Source: Candidatus Scybalocola fimicaballi (GTDB lineage Bacteria > Bacteroidota > Bacteroidia > Bacteroidales > Paludibacteraceae). Taken from it: a DNA stretch of 12,659 nucleotides. This document shows positions 1-7,656 of the stretch, piece after piece. The notes beneath the pieces were generated by a model that saw only the letters and a list, made by a program, of their open reading frames with translations, searched no databases and was not told the origin of the DNA. The first letter of the stretch is position 1; every line of letters starts with the position of its first letter. The position numbers and the translations under genes were made by a program. The DNA lies in contig DCIP01000150.1 in NCBI GenBank assembly GCA_002317115.1, positions 1-12,659 of the forward strand. Reading direction: 5' to 3'.

Positions 1-1
1 G

Positions 2-166
2 TACGACAAGGCAACAGCTGAGAACACTTCAATCCTTTACGGTGGTTCTTGCAAGGGTAGCAACGCTCCTGAGTTGTTCGCTCAGCCAGATATCGACGGT
101 GGTTTGATCGGTGGTGCCGCTCTTAAGGCTGCTGATTTCATGCAGATCATCGAGGCTTGGAAGTAA
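2..166 (+). CDS. tpiA: Triosephosphate isomerase, C-terminal fragment
   Basis: Only the last 54 codons and the TAA stop are inside the window; the 5' part lies upstream. The enzyme interconverts dihydroxyacetone phosphate and glyceraldehyde 3-phosphate in cytoplasmic glycolysis and gluconeogenesis. The fragment carries the C-terminal hallmarks of the TIM barrel: [16 protein letters not shown], the phosphate-binding loop after beta strand 7, then the [17 protein letters not shown] segment of strand 8 with its GG phosphate-binding turn. It ends in a helix finishing IIEAWK, a normal end for the family. A strong hairpin terminator follows within about 25 bases. It converges on rmuC. Identification from these motifs is close to certain; nothing can be said about the N-terminal part or the catalytic His and Glu. 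Confidence 0.96.
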   Translation, partial: YDKATAENTSILYGGSCKGSNAPELFAQPDIDGGLIGGAALKAADFMQIIEAWK

Positions 167-191
167 TCTTCTAAAGACGATTTGAAAAATT

Positions 192-222
192 AAGGGTTCG
201 ACGAAAGTCGAACCCTTTTTTT
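192..222 (+). terminator. Intrinsic terminator of tpiA, probably shared with rmuC
   Basis: A perfect 11-bp stem (192-202 with 207-217) closes a GAAA tetraloop and runs into a T tract (216-222), a textbook rho-independent terminator for tpiA. On the - strand the same stem is followed by TTAATTTTTC, so it may also stop rmuC transcripts, whose stop codon lies just 17 bases away. The convergent arrangement fits a bidirectional terminator. Confidence 0.93.
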
Positions 223-238
223 GTCATTAGATATTATT

Positions 239-1741
239 TTATTCTTCAACCTCACCTTCTATAGTCTCTACATCTTCAATATCAATTTTAGGCAAACTCT
301 TTGAGCCTCGCACACCTAGAATCTCAAGTTTACGACCAGAACTTAGGATTCCTTGTTTTCCGTCAACATAACCGGCCACCTTGTCGTATGAATCAGTCAG
401 AGAATCTAGTCTTTTCTTCACATCCAAAAATGATGTATTAAAACGATTTACTCTATCAATAAGTTGAGACGCCGTTTTTAATATTTCTGTTATATTCTTT
501 TGCTGCTGAACATTAACCCATGTCAAATCAATGATTCTGAGTGCAGCCATTAACGTCTGAGAACCAACAATGAATACCTTATCTTCAAAAGCGTTTCTCC
601 ACAAATCCTTATCTTCACTTATAGCCAATTGCAAAGCACCTTCAACAGGAATAAACATCATAACAAAGCCACAACTTTTTCTTTTGTCCTTAAAATAGTT
701 GCTATAGTCTTTTTCCTTCAATTCCTTTACATGGTTCTTTACCGACTTCAAATGACGACTCAACGCATCTTTTCTTTCTTCTTCACTCTTTGCATTCTGA
801 TAATCCACAAATGCAGTCAATGACATTTTAGAATCTATGACAACATCTCTATTATCCGCTAGATGAAGAACGGCATCAGGAATCATTTTTTTCCCGGATT
901 CTTCATTGGTAAGAGCATTTCCTGAATCATCTCTGATTGTAGCTTGCAGATCATAATGTTTGCCATTTACTAATCCTTGTCCCTCCAACAACTCACTTAG
1001 AATCAACTCTCCCCAATTTCCTGCAAACTTATTGTCTCTTTGCAATGCATTGGTAAGTCTTTCCGCTTGAGAGCTCAACGATTGAGATGATTCCATCATG
1101 GATTTCATCTGTTCGGTGAAACTCTGGCTGTTTCTGGCAGATTGCTCATTATTGAAAGCAATCGCTTGCTCCATCTTTTTTATATTCTCCTGCAATGGAG
1201 CCAACAAAGAACTGACCTGCTTATTGTTTTCCTCCTGCAAATCCGTAGATCTCTGTTTCAGCAGGTTCTCTGTAGTAGCCTGTAGATTAGCTTTCAAAGC
1301 CTCTATCTGGTCTTGATATGACTTTTTAAGATCTGTCAATTCTTCCTTTCTTCGTTTTTCATCTTCCTCCTTTGACTTTGCTATGTCTCTACCAGCATTT
1401 TCTCTTACCACTTCAATATTTTTTGAGGCAGCATCAAGATTTGATTTTAATGTGTCAATCTGTTCCTGATATAAAGATTTTAAGTCAGCAATCTCTTCCC
1501 TCCTACGCTTTTCTTCATCCTCCTTAGCTCTCACAATAAGTTGTTCAGCCTCATTTTTTGCAACTTCTAACGAAGCATTCTTTTCTGTCTCAAGAGTGCT
1601 GATTTTCTTCTCAAACTGAAATCTGTCATCGGCACGTTCGCTCTTCTCAGCTTGCAAGAGTTTGCTCATCATAAAATACAAAGCTCCCGCACCAAGCAAA
1701 ATGCCAACCACTAAACTGACTATTATTCCTACTATATCCAT
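239..1741 (-). CDS. rmuC: RmuC-family DNA recombination protein
   Basis: This 500-residue protein has the full RmuC layout. Residues 1-25 form a hydrophobic N-terminal membrane segment, residues about 30-235 are charged coiled coil, and about 238-470 form the conserved RmuC domain. Visible family motifs are GNWGE (241-245), MIPDAVLHL (286-294) and VIDSKMSL (301-308). The spaced Asp289 and Asp303-x-Lys305 resemble a PD-(D/E)XK nuclease core, as proposed for the family. RmuC is known in E. coli for limiting rearrangements at inverted repeats; its biochemical activity is not firmly settled. The ATG at 1739-1741 places the membrane segment at residue 1, so I keep it. The coiled coil contains a duplicated block of about 40 residues. 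The tail is acidic (GEVEE). It is preceded by its own -7-like box and the terminator of the upstream HTCS, so it is probably transcribed alone. Confidence 0.93.
   Translation of the reverse strand: MDIVGIIVSLVVGILLGAGALYFMMSKLLQAEKSERADDRFQFEKKISTLETEKNASLEVAKNEAEQLIVRAKEDEEKRRREEIADLKSLYQEQIDTLKSNLDAASKNIEVVRENAGRDIAKSKEEDEKRRKEELTDLKKSYQDQIEALKANLQATTENLLKQRSTDLQEENNKQVSSLLAPLQENIKKMEQAIAFNNEQSARNSQSFTEQMKSMMESSQSLSSQAERLTNALQRDNKFAGNWGELILSELLEGQGLVNGKHYDLQATIRDDSGNALTNEESGKKMIPDAVLHLADNRDVVIDSKMSLTAFVDYQNAKSEEERKDALSRHLKSVKNHVKELKEKDYSNYFKDKRKSCGFVMMFIPVEGALQLAISEDKDLWRNAFEDKVFIVGSQTLMAALRIIDLTWVNVQQQKNITEILKTASQLIDRVNRFNTSFLDVKKRLDSLTDSYDKVAGYVDGKQGILSSGRKLEILGVRGSKSLPKIDIEDVETIEGEVEE
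1253..1522 (-). repeat. Internal coiled-coil duplication in rmuC
   Basis: Residues about 74-112 and 125-163 of RmuC align at an offset of 51 residues: EKRRREEIADLKSLYQEQID matches EKRRKEELTDLKKSYQDQIE. At DNA level these are about 1406-1522 and 1253-1369. The copies have diverged but remain clearly alignable in protein, which suggests a tandem duplication lengthening the coiled-coil stalk. Confidence 0.75.
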
Positions 1742-1773
1742 AATATGAATGTATTAAGTTTTAACATCAACAG

Positions 1774-1781
1774 CAAAGATA
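1774..1781 (-). promoter_or_regulatory. Candidate -7 promoter element of rmuC
   Basis: On the - strand the sequence reads TATCTTTG, an exact match to the Bacteroidetes -7 consensus TAnnTTTG, about 32 bases before the rmuC ATG. No convincing TTTG lies 18-21 bases upstream, because that stretch is the loop and stem of the preceding terminator. The assignment rests on the -7 box and position alone. Confidence 0.35.
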
Positions 1782-1816
1782 AACAAAAACCTATGCTACA
1801 TCCGAGCATAGGTTTT
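1781..1816 (-). terminator. Intrinsic terminator downstream of the HTCS gene
   Basis: A perfect 12-bp stem (1786-1797 with 1805-1816) has a 7-base loop. Read on the - strand it is followed by TTTTTGTTTATC, a U-rich tail. It lies about 60 bases after the HTCS stop and just before rmuC, so it should separate the two transcripts. Confidence 0.85.
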
Positions 1817-1836
1817 AGAATATTTTATATTTTTTT

Positions 1837-1868
1837 CATTCCGCATTCAGCATTTTGCATTCCGCATT
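1837..1868. repeat. Degenerate heptamer tandem repeat
   Basis: On the + strand the motif CATTnnG recurs with strict 7-base period: four units ending in G and a fifth starting CATT. The outer units share the exact 11-mer CATTCCGCATT at 1837-1847 and 1858-1868. It fills the space between the HTCS stop codon and its terminator. It is not coding in any plausible gene. Function unknown. Confidence 0.8.
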
Positions 1869-1873
1869 TATAC

Positions 1874-4800
1874 TTATCTCTGCGACGGCACTCTTCCAAA
1901 GAACTGCTTATATTTTCTTGTAAAGTATGCAGGGTCTGAGAATCCTACTCTATATGCGACGTCGGCAACAGAAATGCGCTCTGTAGTCAACAATGAGTGA
2001 GCCATGTTCAAACGGTAGTCTGTGATGATTTCAAGCGGTGTCTTGCCTGTCAAAACCTTTACTTTTCGTGTCAACGTAGACTGGCTGACAGCCGACTCAC
2101 TTGCCAACACTTCAATACTGAAATCTGAGTCGGAGTAATGTTCCTCAATGACTTTGATCACTCGTTTCAAGAATGGATCCATCTCCTCTGCCTTCTCAAT
2201 CTCATCCGGCTGACCTACTGTGGATAGGATTCTATTCTGAGTGTTTCGCTTCACATTGATGATGCTCTGTAGTTTTAGAAGCAACTCTTTCTGGCTGAAT
2301 GGCTTAGTGATGTAATCCAATGCTCCTGTGCCAAGTCCCTCAAGTCGCATCTCATCCTCTGTACGAGCTGAGACAAATAGCAATGGAATATGACTTGTGT
2401 CTGGCGACGCCTGCAACGACTTGTTGAATGTAAATCCGTCCATGATTGGCATCTCGACGTCGCTGACAATCACATCTGGCTGTTCACTCTTCGCCATTGT
2501 CAACGCTGCCGATCCATCCATAGCGGTAAGCACCGTAGCATACGGTTCAAGCATGCCGACAATACTCTTCAATACCATATCGTCGTCGTCGGCAACAAGG
2601 ATTACACTGTCTTTCAATGCAGTATCGTCCTGCGGCGCGTATGCTGTCTCTACAGGCTCTTCCGCAACCACTGTATTATTGACCTTCACATTCGATTTCT
2701 TGAAGTATAGGCTGATAGTTGTGCCTAATCCCTCTTTACTGTCGACGGTGATCTTTCCATTCATCTGCTTCATGTACTCCTGACAAAGAGCGAATCCAAG
2801 TCCAGATCCCTTCTCTCCGGTTGTACCCTCTGTCGAATTATGCGTTTCCGACGACATCAAATTCTCAATCTGTGCCTGAGTCATACCCACTCCATTATCG
2901 GTAATGCTAAGCATCAACTCATTATGAAGCTCAACTCCGTCGACGACAATCTTTCCGCCTTCTTTTGTAAACTTGATTGCATTATTGAGCAAGTTTCTCA
3001 CCACGACCTCAAGCTGACGGATATCAGCCTTAGCGCAATAAGAATAGTCGATATTGGCTGAGACCTCAATATTCTTGGCAGAGAACAATTCGTTAAGCAG
3101 ACGAATCTCATTCTCTACTGATAGTTTCAAATCGACGTCGGACATACGCACTGCAAACTGACCTGTGCTCGACTGTGCCCACGCCAACAATTTCTGCATC
3201 TCTCCCTGCAATGTCGACGCCGCATTACGGATATCCACAAGTGAGCTCTTCTTGATGTTAACCATCTCCTGCGACAACACTCCATCCAACGACGCTACGA
3301 TTCCAAACATCGGGTTACGCAAGTCGTGGGCGATGACTGAAATCAATCTGTCTTTCTCTCTCAATGCGACATTCAACTCATTTGTACGCTCTGCCACCTT
3401 CTGTCGCAACTCGTTCTTCAATGCCTCCTGCTGACGCATCTTTGTGCGGTAGACAAGGAAAATCACTCCTGCCACGATCAACACCTCAAGCAAGTAGCAC
3501 CACCACGCTTTCCACCATGGTGGCAATACTTTCAACGGCATAGTAAGAGTCTGTACCGATGTGAAGGAAGTTGTTGACTTGGCCTCAACTTCCAATAGAT
3601 AATCTCCCTCCGGAATATGGTTGAATGAAATTCGACGGTTCTTGCCCAGCTCCTTCCAATCGTCGTTCAAACCTTTTAGTCGGTAGCGTAAAGCCGCAGC
3701 TCCTGTCTGCGAATAATCCACCAAGTCGATATCAATGGCGATATCTGTCTGGTTGTGCTTCAATGTCAACTCACTGACGTTGTGGAGCGTATACTGTTTC
3801 TCATCCGAAATATAGAAGGTAGAGAAATCCATAAATTTGAGACTCTTCGTCACTTGGATTTCATTCGGTGCAAAACATAGATATCCTGTGTTTGTTCCCA
3901 TGTAGACATGTCCGTCTTTCGACAAGAATCCGGAACGGGAATAGAATAGATACTTAGACATATTTCCATAGTATCCAGGCAATGAGCCAGATGTATTGTT
4001 CACCGGATCATACCACAACACTTTGCCCAATCCTCCAAACCATATTTTTCCTTTTCCATCTGAGCAGACGACGCGGAAATCACAAGAGTCGATTGCTGTA
4101 ATCTTTGCCAAATCAGTACCGTCGGCTGAAAATCTCAACACCCCCTCATTAGTTCCGACGTAAAGATTGCCAAGTTCATCACAGTCTATATCATGCAACT
4201 CAAGCGGACAAACGGATTTGATTGTAGCCAAATCCTTCATCACTGCCTTGTAGACGCCGTTCTCCACACGCCAGATGGTATTCGTAGTCAGAATCCAACA
4301 TACGTCATTCTTTTCAATGATTTTATAGATCCACTTGTTTGGCATCTTAGCCAACGAATCGTCACAAAGAAGTCGTTTGCTCCACTTTCCATTCGCATCA
4401 GTCACATACAAACCATTGCCGGCTGATCCACAGAGCTTCTCTCCGTTTCTCTTCTGACAGATGCTGAAGATATTATTGTACTGTCCGACTCCATCCATCT
4501 TAACTGGCTGGCTGACGCCTGTGTTAAGATTCAACGATTGCAAACCGTCACCCCAAGTGGCAAGAAGCATATTGCCGTTCTTGTCGCAATCGATTCCCAA
4601 CACATTATTACAACCAACTTTATACTGGCGGAATGTATTGTCTACCTTTTTGAAAACTCCCGATCCATCAGTGGCGATGATCAAGTTTCCATCCAAATCC
4701 TCTGTGAAATCCGAGCACACATGATTTTCGAATCCCTGTTCTGCGGAATATGAGATTCCACGTATCTGCTGAGTGTGATAACACCAGATACCGCTATTCT

Positions 4801-5767
4801 GTGTTGAAACCCAGATATCTCCGTTGAAATCCTCGATCACAGTATAGAGTTTCTTCATCATCTCACCGTTGTTCTCATACGGACGGATATTGACGAATTC
4901 AGGTTGAGCCGACTCAATATCATCAGTGTACCAAAGTCCATCACCGTCGGAAGAAATCCACACTCTTCCGTTCTTACCCTGAATCACTCGCGTCGCATTG
5001 CTAAAAGGAAGATTAACGATACGTGGATGATCAGTGATGTTTTTCTCGTCGAACACCCATAATTTGCTTGAGAATGTTGTGGCAGCCACAAAACCATTCT
5101 TTAGCGAACAGATGGAATTGACCACACCTTCGGAATGTTCGCCCTTATATTCCATAAGCTGGCCGCCATTTTTACCGTAGATGCTGACACCGTCGCCAAG
5201 TCCCAACCAAAAACGATGCTGAGAGTCAATATACATAGCGCGTATAAATGCTCCGGTCAAGGCATTATAGGTAGGATGGTCACTTGTAAACTCCTGAGTA
5301 GCCTCATCATACAAGTAGACGCCACCATTAGTAAACGCATAGATTGCCCCCTCGCTGTCACGAGTAACACCATGCGTCATCTTATAATAAGTCTTGTCGA
5401 AATCCTTAGGCATCTTGTCCGACATCTTGTCTGTTGCCGGATCATAATCCACAAGCAAACCGTTCATACCACCGGCGATGATTCTGCCTTTGCCGACGTG
5501 GGATACAAACAAGAAATTGTCTCTTGGAATATCAGGATAGTTTTCTTTAGAGAAGTGACGGAAATTGCTTCCATCAAAACGGTCAAGTCCAAAATCAGTT
5601 GCGATCCAAATAAAGCCGCGGTCGTCCTGTGTGATAGACTCCGACTTATTGGTCATCATACCGTCGTCAGTAGAAAAATGTGAGAAATGGGCATATTCCA
5701 CTCTACTTGCCAATGCAGACACAGCATAAGCAAGCAAAAAAGAAATAACACATACAAACTTTTTCAT
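1874..5767 (-). CDS. Hybrid two-component system sensor kinase/regulator (HTCS)
   Basis: This 1297-residue protein joins a whole two-component pathway. A signal peptide (MKKFVCVISFLLAYAVSALA) leads into a periplasmic sensor of two-component propeller repeats (about 25-680; motifs such as DDRGFIWIATDFGLDRFDG). Next come a Y_Y_Y domain (about 690-748), one membrane helix (755-773), HisKA with His814 in AHDLRNP, HATPase_c with N box near 925-933 and G boxes DNGVG (957-961) and GSGLG (987-991), a receiver (about 1053-1170) with phosphoacceptor Asp1103, Ser1133 and Lys1155, and an AraC-type DNA-binding domain (about 1200-1297). All key residues are present. HTCSs normally sense an oligosaccharide in the periplasm and activate a nearby polysaccharide utilisation locus; the ligand and target here are unknown. 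I chose ATG 5765-5767; an in-frame GTG three codons earlier would only prepend MGN to the signal peptide. No SusC/SusD genes are visible. Confidence 0.95.
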   Translation of the reverse strand: MKKFVCVISFLLAYAVSALASRVEYAHFSHFSTDDGMMTNKSESITQDDRGFIWIATDFGLDRFDGSNFRHFSKENYPDIPRDNFLFVSHVGKGRIIAGGMNGLLVDYDPATDKMSDKMPKDFDKTYYKMTHGVTRDSEGAIYAFTNGGVYLYDEATQEFTSDHPTYNALTGAFIRAMYIDSQHRFWLGLGDGVSIYGKNGGQLMEYKGEHSEGVVNSICSLKNGFVAATTFSSKLWVFDEKNITDHPRIVNLPFSNATRVIQGKNGRVWISSDGDGLWYTDDIESAQPEFVNIRPYENNGEMMKKLYTVIEDFNGDIWVSTQNSGIWCYHTQQIRGISYSAEQGFENHVCSDFTEDLDGNLIIATDGSGVFKKVDNTFRQYKVGCNNVLGIDCDKNGNMLLATWGDGLQSLNLNTGVSQPVKMDGVGQYNNIFSICQKRNGEKLCGSAGNGLYVTDANGKWSKRLLCDDSLAKMPNKWIYKIIEKNDVCWILTTNTIWRVENGVYKAVMKDLATIKSVCPLELHDIDCDELGNLYVGTNEGVLRFSADGTDLAKITAIDSCDFRVVCSDGKGKIWFGGLGKVLWYDPVNNTSGSLPGYYGNMSKYLFYSRSGFLSKDGHVYMGTNTGYLCFAPNEIQVTKSLKFMDFSTFYISDEKQYTLHNVSELTLKHNQTDIAIDIDLVDYSQTGAAALRYRLKGLNDDWKELGKNRRISFNHIPEGDYLLEVEAKSTTSFTSVQTLTMPLKVLPPWWKAWWCYLLEVLIVAGVIFLVYRTKMRQQEALKNELRQKVAERTNELNVALREKDRLISVIAHDLRNPMFGIVASLDGVLSQEMVNIKKSSLVDIRNAASTLQGEMQKLLAWAQSSTGQFAVRMSDVDLKLSVENEIRLLNELFSAKNIEVSANIDYSYCAKADIRQLEVVVRNLLNNAIKFTKEGGKIVVDGVELHNELMLSITDNGVGMTQAQIENLMSSETHNSTEGTTGEKGSGLGFALCQEYMKQMNGKITVDSKEGLGTTISLYFKKSNVKVNNTVVAEEPVETAYAPQDDTALKDSVILVADDDDMVLKSIVGMLEPYATVLTAMDGSAALTMAKSEQPDVIVSDVEMPIMDGFTFNKSLQASPDTSHIPLLFVSARTEDEMRLEGLGTGALDYITKPFSQKELLLKLQSIINVKRNTQNRILSTVGQPDEIEKAEEMDPFLKRVIKVIEEHYSDSDFSIEVLASESAVSQSTLTRKVKVLTGKTPLEIITDYRLNMAHSLLTTERISVADVAYRVGFSDPAYFTRKYKQFFGRVPSQR

Positions 5768-5807
5768 ATTTCCCACGTAATTAGATATAAGATAGTCTTA
5801 GACGCAA

Positions 5808-5840
5808 CGAATTTATAATTTTTCAAGAAAATACAAAAAA
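5808..5840 (-). promoter_or_regulatory. Candidate promoter of the HTCS gene
   Basis: On the - strand a TTTTTTG (5834-5840) is followed after 18 bases by TAAATTCG (5808-5815), one mismatch from TAnnTTTG. This fits the Bacteroidetes -33/-7 pattern and predicts a leader of about 35 bases. The 128-base gap to the LRR gene upstream is very AT-rich and shows no GC-rich terminator hairpin. Confidence 0.45.
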
Positions 5841-5904
5841 GAATGTTAAAATTTATAAAAAAAAGAAATCAACAAGTATAACTAAGAGGATTTGTTAAGA
5901 GCGT

Positions 5905-7548
5905 TTATTTTAGATAATTCACGTTCCTACATTCACCCAAGCCATAATCAGAAATAGTTATATTGAGCATCGAATTATTTATGATTACATGAAGAGATGG
6001 ACACTTAGAAAACGCAGAAGTTCCAATATAGGTTACACTTGACGGGATATATACTTTGCGTAAATCGTCACAATTATAAAAAGCCGCACTTGCAATTTTA
6101 ATGACATTATATACCCTATCCTCAATCTTAACTTTCGCTGGGATCACAACATCTTTAAGGTCACTATACGATTTGTCGTATATCACTTCAACCGATGTTT
6201 TGGAGATGATTGAAAAGTGCAATGGCGTTTCAGACGACTCATAAACCTTAGTCTCATCATACGAATCTGGCGCAAAAACATCATCTTTATATTTAACTGA
6301 TTTGCAATCACTTAAGCCATTCTTTACGGAATAGGAGGTATACTTTTCACTATTATCTATCACAACATTAAGATTTACACATCCGTCAAATGCATGCCAA
6401 TCAATCTCTCTCACATTTCTGGGAATTTCAATATTATTCAATGAAGAACAATCTTGAAAAGCACGTTCATGAATACGGTACAAATTGTCAGGAAGATTAA
6501 TTTTTTTCAAATTTTCACAACCCTTAAATGCTTCATCTCCTATTTCCTCAACAGTAGTTGGAAGTAAAATTTCTTCCAACCCTTTGCAGTCCGAAAACAT
6601 TCCTCCACGCACACAGTTTAGTCGATCAGGAAGTCTTACATTCTTCAATCCTGTACATCCAGAGAACACATTGAATCCTATTGATAATTCTTTCATTCCT
6701 GATTGAAATTCAACAGATTTCAATTCTGTGCATCCAGAAAATGCGTCATTCTCTATATATCTCACCGTAGAAGGTATTACTATAGAATTCAAACCATTGC
6801 ATTGAGAAAATGCGTACTCTTTTATTTGCTCCACTGTAGAAGGAATCACTATAGAATTCAAACCATTGCATTGAGAAAATGCGTACTCTCCTATTAGACT
6901 CACTGCGGAAGGTATCTCAAACGAACCTTTAAGATAAGCAGGGGCGGTAATTATCTCTCTCTTCAATTTATGATACAAGAATCCATCGACAGAAAAATAA
7001 TTAAAATCATCAGGGTCGACGCAGATATCAGTCAAATTGATGCAACCGACAAACGGATTTGAATAAAAACAATCTGATCCTTTTTCAAGAATTACTCTGC
7101 TTAGTTTTTTACAATCCTTAAATGCATTTACGCCTATATGTTTTACACTTGAAGGGATCACAACACTTTTCAAGTTTCTACAATTTTCGAAGGCATTCCA
7201 TTCAATTGAAGTAACACTTGAAGGAATCACAAGATTGAACGTATCTTTACCGTTAAAATTTTTAAAGGCTACCGTTTTTATACCAGTAACACTATAAATG
7301 TTATACCCAATCAAAACTTTTTCCGGAATGGAAATAGAGTCAAAATCATAATATGGATGGTATCCAGTAATTTCAACTTCAAAAAAGGTCATGTTTCTAA
7401 CACTCTCAAAAAACGGTTGTTTTTTAAAGTAGAGGTGAGTGTCAGAATCGTTAGGAATCCCAAAGTAATTATTTAACACAAACTTATAAATCTGTAGTGT
7501 CCCTATCAATATGACAAAAAACAGAATGTATTTCTTAAAATTCTTCAC
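5905..7548 (-). CDS. BspA-like LRR_5 protein with N-terminal membrane anchor
   Basis: This 547-residue protein has a basic N-terminus then a hydrophobic stretch (about 8-26) with no clear signal peptidase site and no lipobox, so it is probably an uncleaved anchor with the rest facing the periplasm. From residue about 90, LRR_5 repeats of 23 residues follow the pattern AFxxCxxLxxIxIPxxVxxIG. An irregular block at 178-212 (SVDGFLYHKLKREIITAPAY) resembles the non-LRR insert seen in other BspA proteins. After residue 391 the protein repeats its plan: a cap (392-421), a linker, a new lead-in (about 443-482), two more repeats and a second cap (518-547). BspA-type repeats mediate protein or host binding in known cases; the partner here is unknown. 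The start is GTG at 7546-7548; the nearby ATG at 7556-7558 is out of frame and stops after seven codons. No T9SS tail is present. Confidence 0.85.
   Translation of the reverse strand: MKNFKKYILFFVILIGTLQIYKFVLNNYFGIPNDSDTHLYFKKQPFFESVRNMTFFEVEITGYHPYYDFDSISIPEKVLIGYNIYSVTGIKTVAFKNFNGKDTFNLVIPSSVTSIEWNAFENCRNLKSVVIPSSVKHIGVNAFKDCKKLSRVILEKGSDCFYSNPFVGCINLTDICVDPDDFNYFSVDGFLYHKLKREIITAPAYLKGSFEIPSAVSLIGEYAFSQCNGLNSIVIPSTVEQIKEYAFSQCNGLNSIVIPSTVRYIENDAFSGCTELKSVEFQSGMKELSIGFNVFSGCTGLKNVRLPDRLNCVRGGMFSDCKGLEEILLPTTVEEIGDEAFKGCENLKKINLPDNLYRIHERAFQDCSSLNNIEIPRNVREIDWHAFDGCVNLNVVIDNSEKYTSYSVKNGLSDCKSVKYKDDVFAPDSYDETKVYESSETPLHFSIISKTSVEVIYDKSYSDLKDVVIPAKVKIEDRVYNVIKIASAAFYNCDDLRKVYIPSSVTYIGTSAFSKCPSLHVIINNSMLNITISDYGLGECRNVNYLK
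6779..6889 (-). repeat. Recent one-unit LRR duplication
   Basis: Positions 6779-6820 and 6848-6889 are identical over 42 bases at an offset of 69 bases, exactly one LRR unit. The protein repeats EYAFSQCNGLNSIVIPSTV at residues 221-239 and 244-262. Neighbouring units are far more diverged, so this copy is young. Confidence 0.92.
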
Positions 7549-7573
7549 TATTTTTCATATTTAATTGCAAGTG

Positions 7574-7605
7574 CAAAAATAAGAACATTTTCTCTTATCA
7601 ACAAA
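7574..7605 (-). promoter_or_regulatory. Candidate promoter of the 547-residue LRR gene
   Basis: On the - strand TTTG (7602-7605) is followed after 20 bases by TATTTTTG (7574-7581), an exact TAnnTTTG match. The predicted leader is only about 20 bases. The -33 box lies inside the U tract of the terminator of the upstream LRR gene. Confidence 0.5.
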
Positions 7606-7633
7606 AATGGGATGCACATCACGTACATCCCAT
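7602..7633 (-). terminator. Intrinsic terminator of the 983-residue LRR gene
   Basis: An 8-bp perfect stem (7607-7614 with 7626-7633) can extend by three further pairs, one of them G-U, around a 5-base loop. On the - strand it is followed by TTTTTGTTG. It lies about 25 bases after the stop codon of the upstream gene. Confidence 0.82.
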
Positions 7634-7656
7634 ATCCAAACAATATTTATAATTGC

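Noticed and set aside
5135..5683. A 182-codon open frame on the + strand
   Set aside because: It lies antisense inside the propeller region of the HTCS gene, has no recognisable domain and no promoter, and the opposite strand encodes an unmistakable protein family.
5765..5776. In-frame GTG start for the HTCS three codons upstream
   Set aside because: The ATG at 5765-5767 gives a normal signal peptide start MKKF; the extension adds only MGN.
7535..7558. ATG at 7556-7558 as start of the 547-residue LRR gene
   Set aside because: It is out of frame with the LRR protein and meets a stop after seven codons; the GTG ten bases downstream gives a proper N-terminal anchor.
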